Assembly: GCF_018687755.1 (NCBI RefSeq)
Contig: NZ_CP061305.1
Location: 619,099-683,098 of the forward strand
Length of the DNA stretch: 64,000 nucleotides
DNA from: Polynucleobacter sp. JS-Mosq-20-D10
GTDB lineage: Bacteria; Pseudomonadota; Gammaproteobacteria; Burkholderiales; Burkholderiaceae
Direction: 5' to 3'
Below are positions 17,791 through 26,164 of the stretch, piece by piece (position 1 is the first letter of the stretch; each line of letters begins with the position of its first letter). A program made the position numbers and the translations under genes. The notes beneath the pieces were generated by a model. The model saw nothing but the letters and a program-made list of their open reading frames with translations. It searched no databases and was not told the DNA's origin.

Positions 17791-19043
17791 GTCGCGTGAT
17801 CGCCTTTTGTTTTTTATTGCTTGCCTCGGTGCTGGGTTTTCTTCACATTGACAGTCGCCCAGTATGGGCGCCGTTTGCAAGTAATTACCCAATAAATAAT
17901 GTCAATCAACTTGATGATGCATCGGAGTTAACGGAGGATACTAAGCAAGTCAAGGTGCTGAAAAATACTGCGCCATTAAAATCATTAAAGCATGTTCAGT
18001 CCAGCCTGCTGACAGATTGGTTACCTGACACTGGAGCTCCTTCAGTGCATGCCGCCTCTTTAATTGCGCTTAAGGATGGTGCGGTGAGAGCCTTCTGGTT
18101 TGCGGGCAGTCGAGAAGGTGCTCCAGACGTAGTCATCAATACATCTGTTTTTGATTCGCAGGCATCTCGATGGAGTGCCCCAACAGTTGTGGTGGATCGC
18201 GTTAGTGCTGAAAAAGGCCTGTCTCGCTACATTGCTAAGTTAGGTAATCCTGTTCCAGTCAGAATGGCCGATGGCCGCATGCAATTATTTTTCGTAACGG
18301 TTTCTATTGGAGGTTGGGCTGGCAGTTCAATCTCTTCAATGATTTCAGATGATGAGGGCTTAACTTGGGGTCAACCTCAGCGTTTAATCAGCTCCCCACT
18401 AATTAATTTAAGTACCTTAGTAAAGTCACCAGCCATCTCATTTGTAGATGGGCGGCTGGGTTTACCGGCATATCACGAATGGATTGCTCGTTTTGGTGAG
18501 TTTCTGAGAATCGATGCGAGTCAGGTGATCGATAAGCGACGCATGAGTTCGGGTAGGGGTGCAATTCAGCCGGTAGTTTTTGCTGATGACCCACAAGAGG
18601 CACAGGCTTTCTTTCGCCAAACTCGATCCAGTTCTCAGCCAAAGCAGATCCCTTCAAGTGAAACCAAAGATGCTGGACAATCTTGGACGACAACAAAAGA
18701 CCTGGAGATTCCGAATCCCAATTCTGCCCTTGCTGCACTCACTTTAGCTAATGGAACGAGATTGATGGTCTTGAATAACATCGAGTCAGCGCGCTATCGA
18801 TTGGTGATGGTAATGCGTGAACCAAGCTCCCTTCAATGGCAGGTAGTGCAGGTGCTCGAGGAAGATGCGTCTTTAATCAATGATCAGCATCGAGAATTTT
18901 CCTATCCGTATTTAATTTCTGCGAGTGGTGAAGATGCTCATCTTGCCTATACCTGGAATAGAACAAAGATTAAGCATGTTTATTTTCCAGCGACCTGGTT
19001 TAAGCATGCCGCTAGCAGCCCTAAAGAAAAGGAAGTGCAATGA
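17787..19043 (+). CDS. Sialidase-like (BNR repeat) exported protein
   Basis: A 418-residue protein with an N-terminal hydrophobic anchor or signal (residues 2-19). It has a six-bladed propeller-type sequence with Asp-box motifs SDDEGLTW and ETKDAGQSW and the conserved FAGSREGAPDV and LGNPVPV segments of bacterial sialidase-like proteins. True sialidase activity is not assured, because an FRIP/YRIP arginine motif is not evident. An upstream in-frame TTG (17781) exists, but the ATG at 17787 overlaps the GT39 stop and fits translational coupling. Confidence 0.82.
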   Translation: MSRVIAFCFLLLASVLGFLHIDSRPVWAPFASNYPINNVNQLDDASELTEDTKQVKVLKNTAPLKSLKHVQSSLLTDWLPDTGAPSVHAASLIALKDGAVRAFWFAGSREGAPDVVINTSVFDSQASRWSAPTVVVDRVSAEKGLSRYIAKLGNPVPVRMADGRMQLFFVTVSIGGWAGSSISSMISDDEGLTWGQPQRLISSPLINLSTLVKSPAISFVDGRLGLPAYHEWIARFGEFLRIDASQVIDKRRMSSGRGAIQPVVFADDPQEAQAFFRQTRSSSQPKQIPSSETKDAGQSWTTTKDLEIPNPNSALAALTLANGTRLMVLNNIESARYRLVMVMREPSSLQWQVVQVLEEDASLINDQHREFSYPYLISASGEDAHLAYTWNRTKIKHVYFPATWFKHAASSPKEKEVQ

Positions 19044-19663
19044 TGACTCCTTATTTACAATTGATCGCTCTTCTAGAGATGTCATTTAACTGTGCGGTAG
19101 TGCTCATTATTCTTTCGCAAAAACTATCTTCGAAAGAAATTCCATTTGCAATTCGCCTGCTTATGCTCTTGTTGTTAGTAAACTTATTTTTCTGGCCACT
19201 AGGAATGTCGCTTGAGTTACCTTTGGCTGCCTATGTTCGAGGTGTTACGGGTGAGCTGAGTGTTGTGACTATGCTTTTACTGTGGAGCTCCGTCCTACCT
19301 TCTGCTAAAAAAACACCGCTTGGATTTAAGGTACCGGTGGTATTAATTGCGATTGCGTTTTATCCCTTAGCGCTAGGTCTTGGAATGCTCGATCCCTACG
19401 CTTGGGGTTATGGTTCCATTGGTCTTTTAATCGCCACCATTTTCTTTGCCATAGTGTGTGGCCTTGCTGGCTGGACTAAGGGCGTTTGGATTCTGTCCTT
19501 TGCGATTATTGCGTGGGCAGCCCATTGGCATGAATCCGCCAACCTCTGGGACTATCTTTTAGATCCTTTCTTAGCTATTTGGGCCTTGCTAACAATCCCG
19601 AATGCAATTTATCAGAAGCGTCTTGAGAGAGTCCGGTCAAACCATCTGTTTAGAGCGGGTTGA
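19040..19663 (+). CDS. Hypothetical multi-pass membrane protein
   Basis: A 207-residue protein made almost wholly of hydrophobic segments, about six or seven, with a basic C-terminus (YQKRLERVRSNHLFR). I do not recognise a family. It overlaps the stop of the sialidase-like gene by four bases and ends 43 bases before a strong terminator, so it is the last gene of the GT39 operon. It probably works with the glycosyltransferase at the inner membrane, which is inference from position only. Confidence 0.75.
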   Translation: MMTPYLQLIALLEMSFNCAVVLIILSQKLSSKEIPFAIRLLMLLLLVNLFFWPLGMSLELPLAAYVRGVTGELSVVTMLLLWSSVLPSAKKTPLGFKVPVVLIAIAFYPLALGLGMLDPYAWGYGSIGLLIATIFFAIVCGLAGWTKGVWILSFAIIAWAAHWHESANLWDYLLDPFLAIWALLTIPNAIYQKRLERVRSNHLFRAG

Positions 19664-19706
19664 GTAGCGAGCTAATTAATCGATACATCTCTCAATTTTA
19701 GGTAAC

Positions 19707-19738
19707 AAAAAAGCCAGCAGAGATTCGCTGGCTTTTTT
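19707..19738. terminator. Bidirectional intrinsic terminator
   Basis: Perfect 12-base arms, AAAAAAGCCAGC and GCTGGCTTTTTT, around an 8-base loop. It separates the GT39 operon from the convergent Bug receptor gene and has a T-run on both strands. Confidence 0.92.
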
Positions 19739-19757
19739 ATTTACCGCTATTCCGGAA

Positions 19758-20750
19758 TTAATCTGGAATATTGGCTTTACGAATGACTGGACCCCAGATG
19801 TTGATTTCTTTATCAAGGTGATCTTTGAGGCCTTTAGCGGATACTTTATCCATTGACACAATATCAATATTGGCATCATCCAAACGCTTCTTCACATCAG
19901 GAGTATTCAATGCCTTCTTGAGTGCAGCATTGATTTTGTCCAAGATTGGTTGCGGAACGCCTTTTGGAGCATACACGCCGTGCCAAACTTTAACTTCAAA
20001 GCCTTTGAGACCTTGTTCGTTCAGAGTTGGAACATTAGGAATTGCAGGCAAACGCTTCATCGTGGTCGTGCCAAATGCTTTCACGCGACCATCCTTGATA
20101 TAAGGAATAGTTTGAGTTGTCTGGTCGCACAATAGGTCAACTTGACCGCCTAAGAGATCAGTCAAAGCAGGGCCAGTTCCTTTGTAAGGAATATTGGTCA
20201 ACCGAACACCCATACGACTTTGAAACAATAGACCGCATAGCTGTGATACAGCACCTGGACCCGCATTAGCCATCGTTACTTTTGAACCATTGGCTTTAAT
20301 GTAAGCCTCAAGCTCTTTAAAGTTATTGGCTGGCAAATCTTTTTTACCGAGCAACACCATTGGCACGTCAGCAACTTGGCCGATGTACTCAAAGCTAGTC
20401 ATTGGGTCGTATGGGAGTTTGTCATACAGCGCATTTGCTGTTGCCATACCCATGTGATGAATATAGATGGTGTAGCCGTCTGGAGCTGCGCGAGCTACTT
20501 TGGTGGAGGCAATTGTGCCGCCAGCGCCAGGCACGTTCTCTACTACTACTGTTTGACCTAAGGCCTGACCCATTGGCACTGCAATTAAGCGTGCGATAGT
20601 GTCAGTTGGGCCGCCAGCTGCAAATGGAACAACCAATTGAACTGATTTAGTAGGCCAATCCTTTTGAGCAGATGCAATATTGCTACCCAATAAAGTGCTG
20701 GCGCTGACAACTGCAGCAATTCCAGCAAAGAGGGTTTTCTTTATTTTCAT
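19758..20750 (-). CDS. Bug family tripartite tricarboxylate transporter receptor
   Basis: A 330-residue periplasmic solute-binding protein with a signal peptide (residues 1-28, ending IASAQ). The Bug signature VPFAAGGPTDTIAR is followed by VENVPGAGGTIA. Bug (TctC-like) receptors bind carboxylates. The TctAB permease is not in the window, as is common for the expanded Bug families of Burkholderiales. Downstream of a CoA-ester lyase on the same strand, it may bring in an organic acid for that cluster. Confidence 0.9.
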   Translation of the reverse strand: MKIKKTLFAGIAAVVSASTLLGSNIASAQKDWPTKSVQLVVPFAAGGPTDTIARLIAVPMGQALGQTVVVENVPGAGGTIASTKVARAAPDGYTIYIHHMGMATANALYDKLPYDPMTSFEYIGQVADVPMVLLGKKDLPANNFKELEAYIKANGSKVTMANAGPGAVSQLCGLLFQSRMGVRLTNIPYKGTGPALTDLLGGQVDLLCDQTTQTIPYIKDGRVKAFGTTTMKRLPAIPNVPTLNEQGLKGFEVKVWHGVYAPKGVPQPILDKINAALKKALNTPDVKKRLDDANIDIVSMDKVSAKGLKDHLDKEINIWGPVIRKANIPD

Positions 20751-20809
20751 TTAAGTCTCCGTTAATGTGTGATGCAGGCTAATTTTGCCACTATTGAATA
20801 CTATCGGTT

Positions 20810-21655
20810 TTAGGGTTTACCAGCAATCGCCAGAGTCCTTTGGGCCAATAAGACGACGGGACGGTCAATCATGCGGCCATCTAACTTCACTGCACCGCCT
20901 TTAGATGCCTTGTCAGCCTCGATGACCCGATGAGCCCAAGAAACCTCTGCAGCAGTAGGCATAAAGGAGTCCTTCACCAAGGAAACCTGCTTTGGGTGAA
21001 TACACAACTTTCCACCAAAGCCCATTCTTTTGGCACGCTCCGCATCATCTGTGATTCGCTCAATATTATCAGTAGAGGGAGTAACCCCATCAATTGGAGG
21101 GGCGATCTGGGCCAAGCGTGAGGCCAGCACAATCTGAAAGCGCGCAGTTTGTAGTTCAGTTTCTTGTGCGTCACAAACCATGCCTAAGTCCGCTTGCAAA
21201 TCAATATTACCTAAGGCCAAGCGCAATACTTGTTCAGAATTAGCGATTTCATTGAGGCGTTCAAGACCGATGGCAGTCTCAATCATCGGAATGATGGCGG
21301 TGTTTGGAAGGATTTGTGCTGCGCCATTGATTTGATCGAGAGACTCACTTTTTGGAATGAGTAAGCAAGCTGCATCCAATTCTTGGATCAGGATGAGGTC
21401 TGCCGCATAAAAATGACTACCAGGAGAATTCGAGCGGATCACTAGACGCTTTTTTTGTTCTGCAGTAAATGAAGGCCAAGCCGCACGTATTGCTGCGCGG
21501 GCAGATTCTTTGTCTTCCTGGGCAACTGCATCTTCTAAATCAATGATGACGCCATCGGCACCACTATCGAGTGCTTTAGCAAATCGCTCTGGGCGTGTCC
21601 CCGGAACGAATAAGAAAGTACTGCTAAAGCCGATTGGGGTATCAAGTGGATTCAT
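20810..21655 (-). CDS. CoA-ester lyase, HpcH/HpaI (CitE-like) family
   Basis: A 281-residue TIM-barrel enzyme. Family motifs are FVPGTRPERFAKAL near the N-terminus, GADGVIIDLEDAV for metal and substrate binding, and IPMIETAIGLE with the metal-binding glutamate. Relatives cleave malyl-, citramalyl- or beta-methylmalyl-CoA. The MaoC-like hydratase and MmgE/PrpD genes upstream on the same strand suggest a C4-C5 dicarboxylic acid pathway. The exact substrate is not readable from the sequence. Confidence 0.87.
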   Translation of the reverse strand: MNPLDTPIGFSSTFLFVPGTRPERFAKALDSGADGVIIDLEDAVAQEDKESARAAIRAAWPSFTAEQKKRLVIRSNSPGSHFYAADLILIQELDAACLLIPKSESLDQINGAAQILPNTAIIPMIETAIGLERLNEIANSEQVLRLALGNIDLQADLGMVCDAQETELQTARFQIVLASRLAQIAPPIDGVTPSTDNIERITDDAERAKRMGFGGKLCIHPKQVSLVKDSFMPTAAEVSWAHRVIEADKASKGGAVKLDGRMIDRPVVLLAQRTLAIAGKP

Positions 21656-21705
21656 GTCTGTGGCTTTATAAAATGTGAGGCAATGAAAGAATCAGCAACT
21701 GAGAT

Positions 21706-23076
21706 TTAGGATATCAAGAGACCTATCTTGGACTCCTTGCGGATATTCCACAAGCGCTCAATTGCAGCGCTCATCTCATTTGGGCTTGCGCCGCCACTAA
21801 ATGCCGCTAGACGCATGGCCTTATCGGTAATTTCAGTGCGACTGAGAGTATTGCCGGGATCGCCTTTGGGTTCGTCAACGCGACCTTCTAAAACCTCGCC
21901 ACTATTTAAATAGACTTTGACTTTGCCAATCCAGCGTTGAGGGTAGGCTCCATCCACTTCGGGATCTAAAATCATGGTGACGCGATCACGGAATGCGCAA
22001 ATGGCTTGATCATGAAAGTGTTGCTCAAATTCTTGCAGACCTGCAAATTGATAATGGGCGATGAGGGCTAACACAGTTCCCATAGAGAACTTAGATTGGT
22101 GCACAGTCGTAGGATCGGTCACTGGGCCAAGCACATCGATTGCGCCCTGATGAACCAAGGTTTCTACTTTAGCGATATCACTGGGCTTGAGTTGATGGGC
22201 CAACATCACTTGTAATAAGGCATCTGCGGCAGGGTGAGTGTGACGACACGAGGCATGATATTTAAAGCTCGTCTCAGTAATGGTCCAGCGAATACCCAAT
22301 CGATCAATCAGCTTACTAGGGTCTGCATCACTCGACATACCAGCCGCTAAACCTTGTTTGCCCTCCAAAATATGTTCGGCACCAGTAAAGCCTGATTGCG
22401 CTAGGTAGGCTGACATCAAACCAGCAGAGGCAGCGTGCGCAGTATGCAATTGTTTGGAGTCGGCGGCATCGCGCAGAAATTCCCAAAGGCCAGCGGATTG
22501 AGTGCCGGCTGAACCAAAAGCGTGCAACATTTGAGTGGGGTTCAGTTTCAGCAGGCGACCTACTGCAGCGGCAGCAGCCAATGTGCCTGCGGTGCCGGTA
22601 GTGTGAAATGTCTTGTAGTGTGAGCGACCTAAAAATTCACCGACCCGAATGCCGACCTCATAGCCGGCAACAGCAGCTACTAGAAGATCTTCGCCTGAGG
22701 CACCAATCGTTTGCGCCGTTGCTAATGCTGCAGGAAACACCACAGTAGCGGGATGAAAGACAGAGCCATTATGGACATCATCTTGCTCGGCTACATGTGA
22801 AGCTGCGGCATTCGCTAGTGCCGCTAAGAAAGGGCTTGAGTTTTTGCGGCTAATCAGAATTTCAGCAGAACCAGGATTAGCGGCATTAAAGCCACCCATG
22901 TTTTGCGCAAACTGCGTAATCGTTTCTACTGGGCGTGAACCTTTGCCGGCAATCGCAGAGCCAAACCAATCTACCAGTAAATCTTCGGTGCGCGCAATCA
23001 CCTCTTGGGGGATGGCGCCAATCTTTAATTCGGAAGCAAATGTAGCTAAGGTTTTAGATAAGTGTGGAGTTGTCAT
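21706..23076 (-). CDS. MmgE/PrpD family protein
   Basis: A 456-residue protein of the 2-methylcitrate dehydratase / cis-aconitate decarboxylase family. Typical segments are EDLLVDWFGSAIAG near the N-terminus, HVAEQDDVHNGSVFHPATVV, FHTTGTAGTLAAAAA and FKYHASCRHTHPAADAL. Members dehydrate or decarboxylate tricarboxylic acids or related compounds. It lies between the CoA-ester lyase and the MaoC-like gene, 14 bases from the latter, so these genes are probably one operon. Confidence 0.88.
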   Translation of the reverse strand: MTTPHLSKTLATFASELKIGAIPQEVIARTEDLLVDWFGSAIAGKGSRPVETITQFAQNMGGFNAANPGSAEILISRKNSSPFLAALANAAASHVAEQDDVHNGSVFHPATVVFPAALATAQTIGASGEDLLVAAVAGYEVGIRVGEFLGRSHYKTFHTTGTAGTLAAAAAVGRLLKLNPTQMLHAFGSAGTQSAGLWEFLRDAADSKQLHTAHAASAGLMSAYLAQSGFTGAEHILEGKQGLAAGMSSDADPSKLIDRLGIRWTITETSFKYHASCRHTHPAADALLQVMLAHQLKPSDIAKVETLVHQGAIDVLGPVTDPTTVHQSKFSMGTVLALIAHYQFAGLQEFEQHFHDQAICAFRDRVTMILDPEVDGAYPQRWIGKVKVYLNSGEVLEGRVDEPKGDPGNTLSRTEITDKAMRLAAFSGGASPNEMSAAIERLWNIRKESKIGLLIS

Positions 23077-23090
23077 TGAGTAAAAATTTC

Positions 23091-23975
23091 CTAAGCTAAA
23101 ACTGCAGTGGCTTGCATGGTGAGCCAGCCTTCATGATCTTCGGCCCAAATGGAGATCGTTTTTCCAAAAGGATCTTTCTCCAAATCAGGCTTAGCACTCA
23201 CTTTAAATACATTGATGTCAAAAGTAGGGCGAATGGCGCGGAACTCAAAACTCTTTAACTTGCAGGCTGGAATGCTTTGTCGCACAAGATCCACCAATAA
23301 GGTTGCAATTAAAGGACCATGAACAATTAAGCCAGGGTAGCCCTCAACTTCAGTAACATATTTGCGATCGTAATGAATGCGGTGACCATTAAATGTTAGT
23401 GCTGAGTAACGAAATAACACAACATCATCAGGAGTAATTGTTTTAGACCAAGTCGCTCCCGTAGGAGCTGGTGTTGGTGCAACTGGCTTGTCGTCTGATC
23501 CGGGAGCATCGCGATACACAATGTCATGCTCTTCAACTAAGGCCAAGCCATTTTGATTAGAGATTGTATGTTTAACTAATACAAAGATGAGATCGCCAGT
23601 GCGACCCGCCTTGTGTGTAACGGATTCAATTTTGGAGATGCGTTCAATTTCATCACCAACTGCCAGTGGGGCTAACCATTCAACTCGACTGCCAGCCCAC
23701 ATGCGTCGCGGCAATGGTACGGGGGGTAAAAAGCCGCCACGCTTTGGATGACCATCGAGTCCGATTTCTGATTGAAGGGCGCATGGTAAAAAATAGAGCC
23801 AATGCCATAGCTCTGGCAGAAAGCTACCTGCAACGGGCGCAGCATCAGGTCGATCGAGCGTGGCTGATAAAGCTCTGACAGGCGCTGCAGTGACGATATC
23901 TTGAAGGGTCTCAGTTTTACCGAGCCATTCTTGGAGATGGGTGATAGTTTGGGGTTCGATTCGCATAAGTTCCAT
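23091..23975 (-). CDS. MaoC/FAS1-type hot-dog hydratase (mesaconyl/itaconyl-CoA hydratase-like)
   Basis: A 294-residue double hot-dog protein. The N-terminal half holds GFLPPVPLPRRMWAGS, typical of the HTD2/mesaconyl-C4-CoA hydratase group. The C-terminal half holds the hydratase motif YSALTFNGHRIHYDRKY with the catalytic Asn/His region, then YPGLIVHGPLIATLL. Such enzymes hydrate branched unsaturated acyl-CoAs. With the downstream lyase it could form an unsaturated C5-dicarboxylate route. A second ATG at 23966 has a better upstream GGA and could be the true start. Confidence 0.85.
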   Translation of the reverse strand: MELMRIEPQTITHLQEWLGKTETLQDIVTAAPVRALSATLDRPDAAPVAGSFLPELWHWLYFLPCALQSEIGLDGHPKRGGFLPPVPLPRRMWAGSRVEWLAPLAVGDEIERISKIESVTHKAGRTGDLIFVLVKHTISNQNGLALVEEHDIVYRDAPGSDDKPVAPTPAPTGATWSKTITPDDVVLFRYSALTFNGHRIHYDRKYVTEVEGYPGLIVHGPLIATLLVDLVRQSIPACKLKSFEFRAIRPTFDINVFKVSAKPDLEKDPFGKTISIWAEDHEGWLTMQATAVLA

Positions 23976-24006
23976 TATGCCAATTTCAGCCCCTGATAAA
24001 GTGGAC

Positions 24007-25332
24007 TTAGATCAATAAAGTTGCTAGTAAATAGCTTAGTAAGCCGGCCAGAGCTGATCCAGTTAAGACACTAATCACCCCTTTTTGAAACTGAAAGAGT
24101 GCCAAAGCTGCAAGCAAGGTAATCACAATCGAAATCCATGAGATTGAACCACCAAGACCATGTGGAAAAAAGACGTGATACGCAAAGAACAGCCCCAGAT
24201 TAGCGATGACGCCAACCACTGCTGCAGAGATGGCAGTGAGGGGTGCAGTAAAACTCAGCTTGCCATGTGTGGATTCGATGAGTGGACCACCGACTAGTAC
24301 CAGAAAAAAGGAGGGTAAAAAAGTAAACCAAGTAGCAACACAGGCCCCAAGCACGCCAAACCAAAACGGGTTGCTATTACCAATTAAATGTTGAATATGG
24401 CCAGCAAGATATCCAACAAAAGCTACCACCATGATGAGTGGTCCTGGAGTAGTTTCTCCGAGCGCTAAACCATCTATCATCTGACCGGCGCTGAGCCAAT
24501 GAAATTGATCTACTGCACCCTGGTATACGTAAGGCAGAACTGCGTAAGCGCCACCAAAAGTGAGGAAGGCGGCCTTAGTGAAGAACCAGGCAATTTGCGG
24601 GTAAAGCGTTTTCCAGCCAAAGATCAGTGCCAGGGCAATAAACGGAATTAACCCGAGAGTAAGAACAACCAAGCTATGCAGTGCCAGTTTCTTTTTAGAA
24701 AATTTGGCATGGTCTGGGGTAGGGGTGTGATCATTAATCAATGCGGGAGCATGGGCTTCACTCAATTTGTCGTGAGCAGCGATTTGCTGAAAATATTCTG
24801 GGTAGCGTTTACCACCCCAGACTCCAATCAAAGCAGCAAAGATAACGATGATCGGGAAAGCTAAATTAAAAACAAAGATCGCCAGAAAAGATGCGAGCGC
24901 AATCCAACGTAGTACTTGATTGTGAATCGTGCGCTTACCAATGCGTACTGCAGCATGAAGGACGATTGCAGTGACCGCAGGTTTAATACCAAAAAAGATT
25001 GCGGCAATCCAGGGAACTTGGCCAAAGGTGAGATACACCCAAGACAAGCCGATTAATATAAGCAGAGAGGGCAAAACAAAAAGAGTGCCCGCTAAAACAC
25101 CACCCCAGGTGCGATGCATCAGCCAGCCGATATAAGTGACTAACTGCTGCGCCTCAGGTCCTGGTAGCAGCATGCAATAGTTGAGCGCATGTAAAAAGCG
25201 CCGCTCAGAAATCCAGCGACGCTTCTCAACAAGCTCTTGATGCAGGACGGCTATCTGTCCAGCGGGCCCGCCAAAGCTAATAAAGCCCAGCTTGGCCCAA
25301 AACTTCAGGGCCTCGCGCAGTGGAACGATCAA
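24007..25332 (-). CDS. chrA: Chromate transporter, two-domain ChrA
   Basis: A 441-residue CHR family membrane protein. Two homologous halves are marked by LGFISFGGPAGQIA near the N-terminus and AAFLTFGGAYAVLPY in the second half. The conserved LPGPEAQQL and LGETTPGPLI motifs are present. It exports chromate (or sulfate-like oxyanions) in known cases. The start is a TTG at 25330-25332 overlapping the fabI stop by four bases, which suggests translational coupling to fabI. There is no ATG alternative near the N-terminus. Confidence 0.9.
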   Translation of the reverse strand: MIVPLREALKFWAKLGFISFGGPAGQIAVLHQELVEKRRWISERRFLHALNYCMLLPGPEAQQLVTYIGWLMHRTWGGVLAGTLFVLPSLLILIGLSWVYLTFGQVPWIAAIFFGIKPAVTAIVLHAAVRIGKRTIHNQVLRWIALASFLAIFVFNLAFPIIVIFAALIGVWGGKRYPEYFQQIAAHDKLSEAHAPALINDHTPTPDHAKFSKKKLALHSLVVLTLGLIPFIALALIFGWKTLYPQIAWFFTKAAFLTFGGAYAVLPYVYQGAVDQFHWLSAGQMIDGLALGETTPGPLIMVVAFVGYLAGHIQHLIGNSNPFWFGVLGACVATWFTFLPSFFLVLVGGPLIESTHGKLSFTAPLTAISAAVVGVIANLGLFFAYHVFFPHGLGGSISWISIVITLLAALALFQFQKGVISVLTGSALAGLLSYLLATLLI

Positions 25333-26114
25333 ACTTCTTCCATTCCACCAACCACTTGGCTAAAGCCGTTATCAACATAAATGATTTCAGCGGTGATACC
25401 GTTCGCCAAATCAGACAATAAGAAAGCGGCGGTATTACCAACATCATCAATCGTGACATTACGACGCATGGGGGCAGTTTTCTCAACCGCTTCTAAAATT
25501 TTCCCGAAGCCTTTAATGCCAGCAGCAGCCAACGTTTTAATCGGGCCAGCAGAGATTCCGTTAGCGCGAATGCCTTTAGGCCCAACTGAGCCAGCGATAT
25601 AGCGCACCGAGGCTTCCAGTGAGGCCTTAGCAAGTCCCATGGTGTTGTAGTTAGGAACGTTGCGCAGACTACCGAGGTAGCTCAGGGTTAGCAAAGAAGA
25701 TTTATCGCGCAACATGGGTAGAGCCTCTTTTGCCATTGCTGGGAAGCTGTAAGCAGAGATGTCGTGAGCGATTTTGAAGCCTTCACGAGAAAGACCTTCT
25801 AAAAAGTCGCCAGCAATGGCTTCACGTGGTGCAAAGCCAATCGCATGAACAAAGCCATCAAACTGCGGCCAAGTCTTAGCTAAATCCTGAAAAAGGGCGG
25901 AAATCTGCTCATCGCTGCCAACGTCGCAGTCAAAAATCAGCTCGGTATTGAATTCTTTAGCAAAATCGACAATTCGGTCTTTAAAGCGCTCACCAACGTA
26001 GGTAAAGGCCAGTTCAGCCCCTTCGCGGTGGCATGCCTTGGCAATACCATAGGCAATAGAGCGGTTAGAAAGAAGGCCGGTAATCAGAATTTTTTTGCCA
26101 GCGAGAAAGCCCAT
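25329..26114 (-). CDS. fabI: Enoyl-[acyl-carrier-protein] reductase (NADH)
   Basis: A 261-residue short-chain dehydrogenase-type enzyme of fatty acid elongation. FabI features are the N-terminal GKKILITGLLSNRSIAYGIA, the catalytic Tyr and Lys in YNTMGLAK, and the RANGISAGPIKTLAA substrate loop. It catalyses the last reduction in each fatty-acid synthesis cycle and is the target of triclosan in relatives. It is divergent from the yejA gene and translationally joined to chrA downstream, an unusual partner. Confidence 0.95.
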   Translation of the reverse strand: MGFLAGKKILITGLLSNRSIAYGIAKACHREGAELAFTYVGERFKDRIVDFAKEFNTELIFDCDVGSDEQISALFQDLAKTWPQFDGFVHAIGFAPREAIAGDFLEGLSREGFKIAHDISAYSFPAMAKEALPMLRDKSSLLTLSYLGSLRNVPNYNTMGLAKASLEASVRYIAGSVGPKGIRANGISAGPIKTLAAAGIKGFGKILEAVEKTAPMRRNVTIDDVGNTAAFLLSDLANGITAEIIYVDNGFSQVVGGMEEV

Positions 26115-26164
26115 ATAGTGTCCTTTGCTTCAAATATGATTTGCTATCTACAATTGTTGCATAT

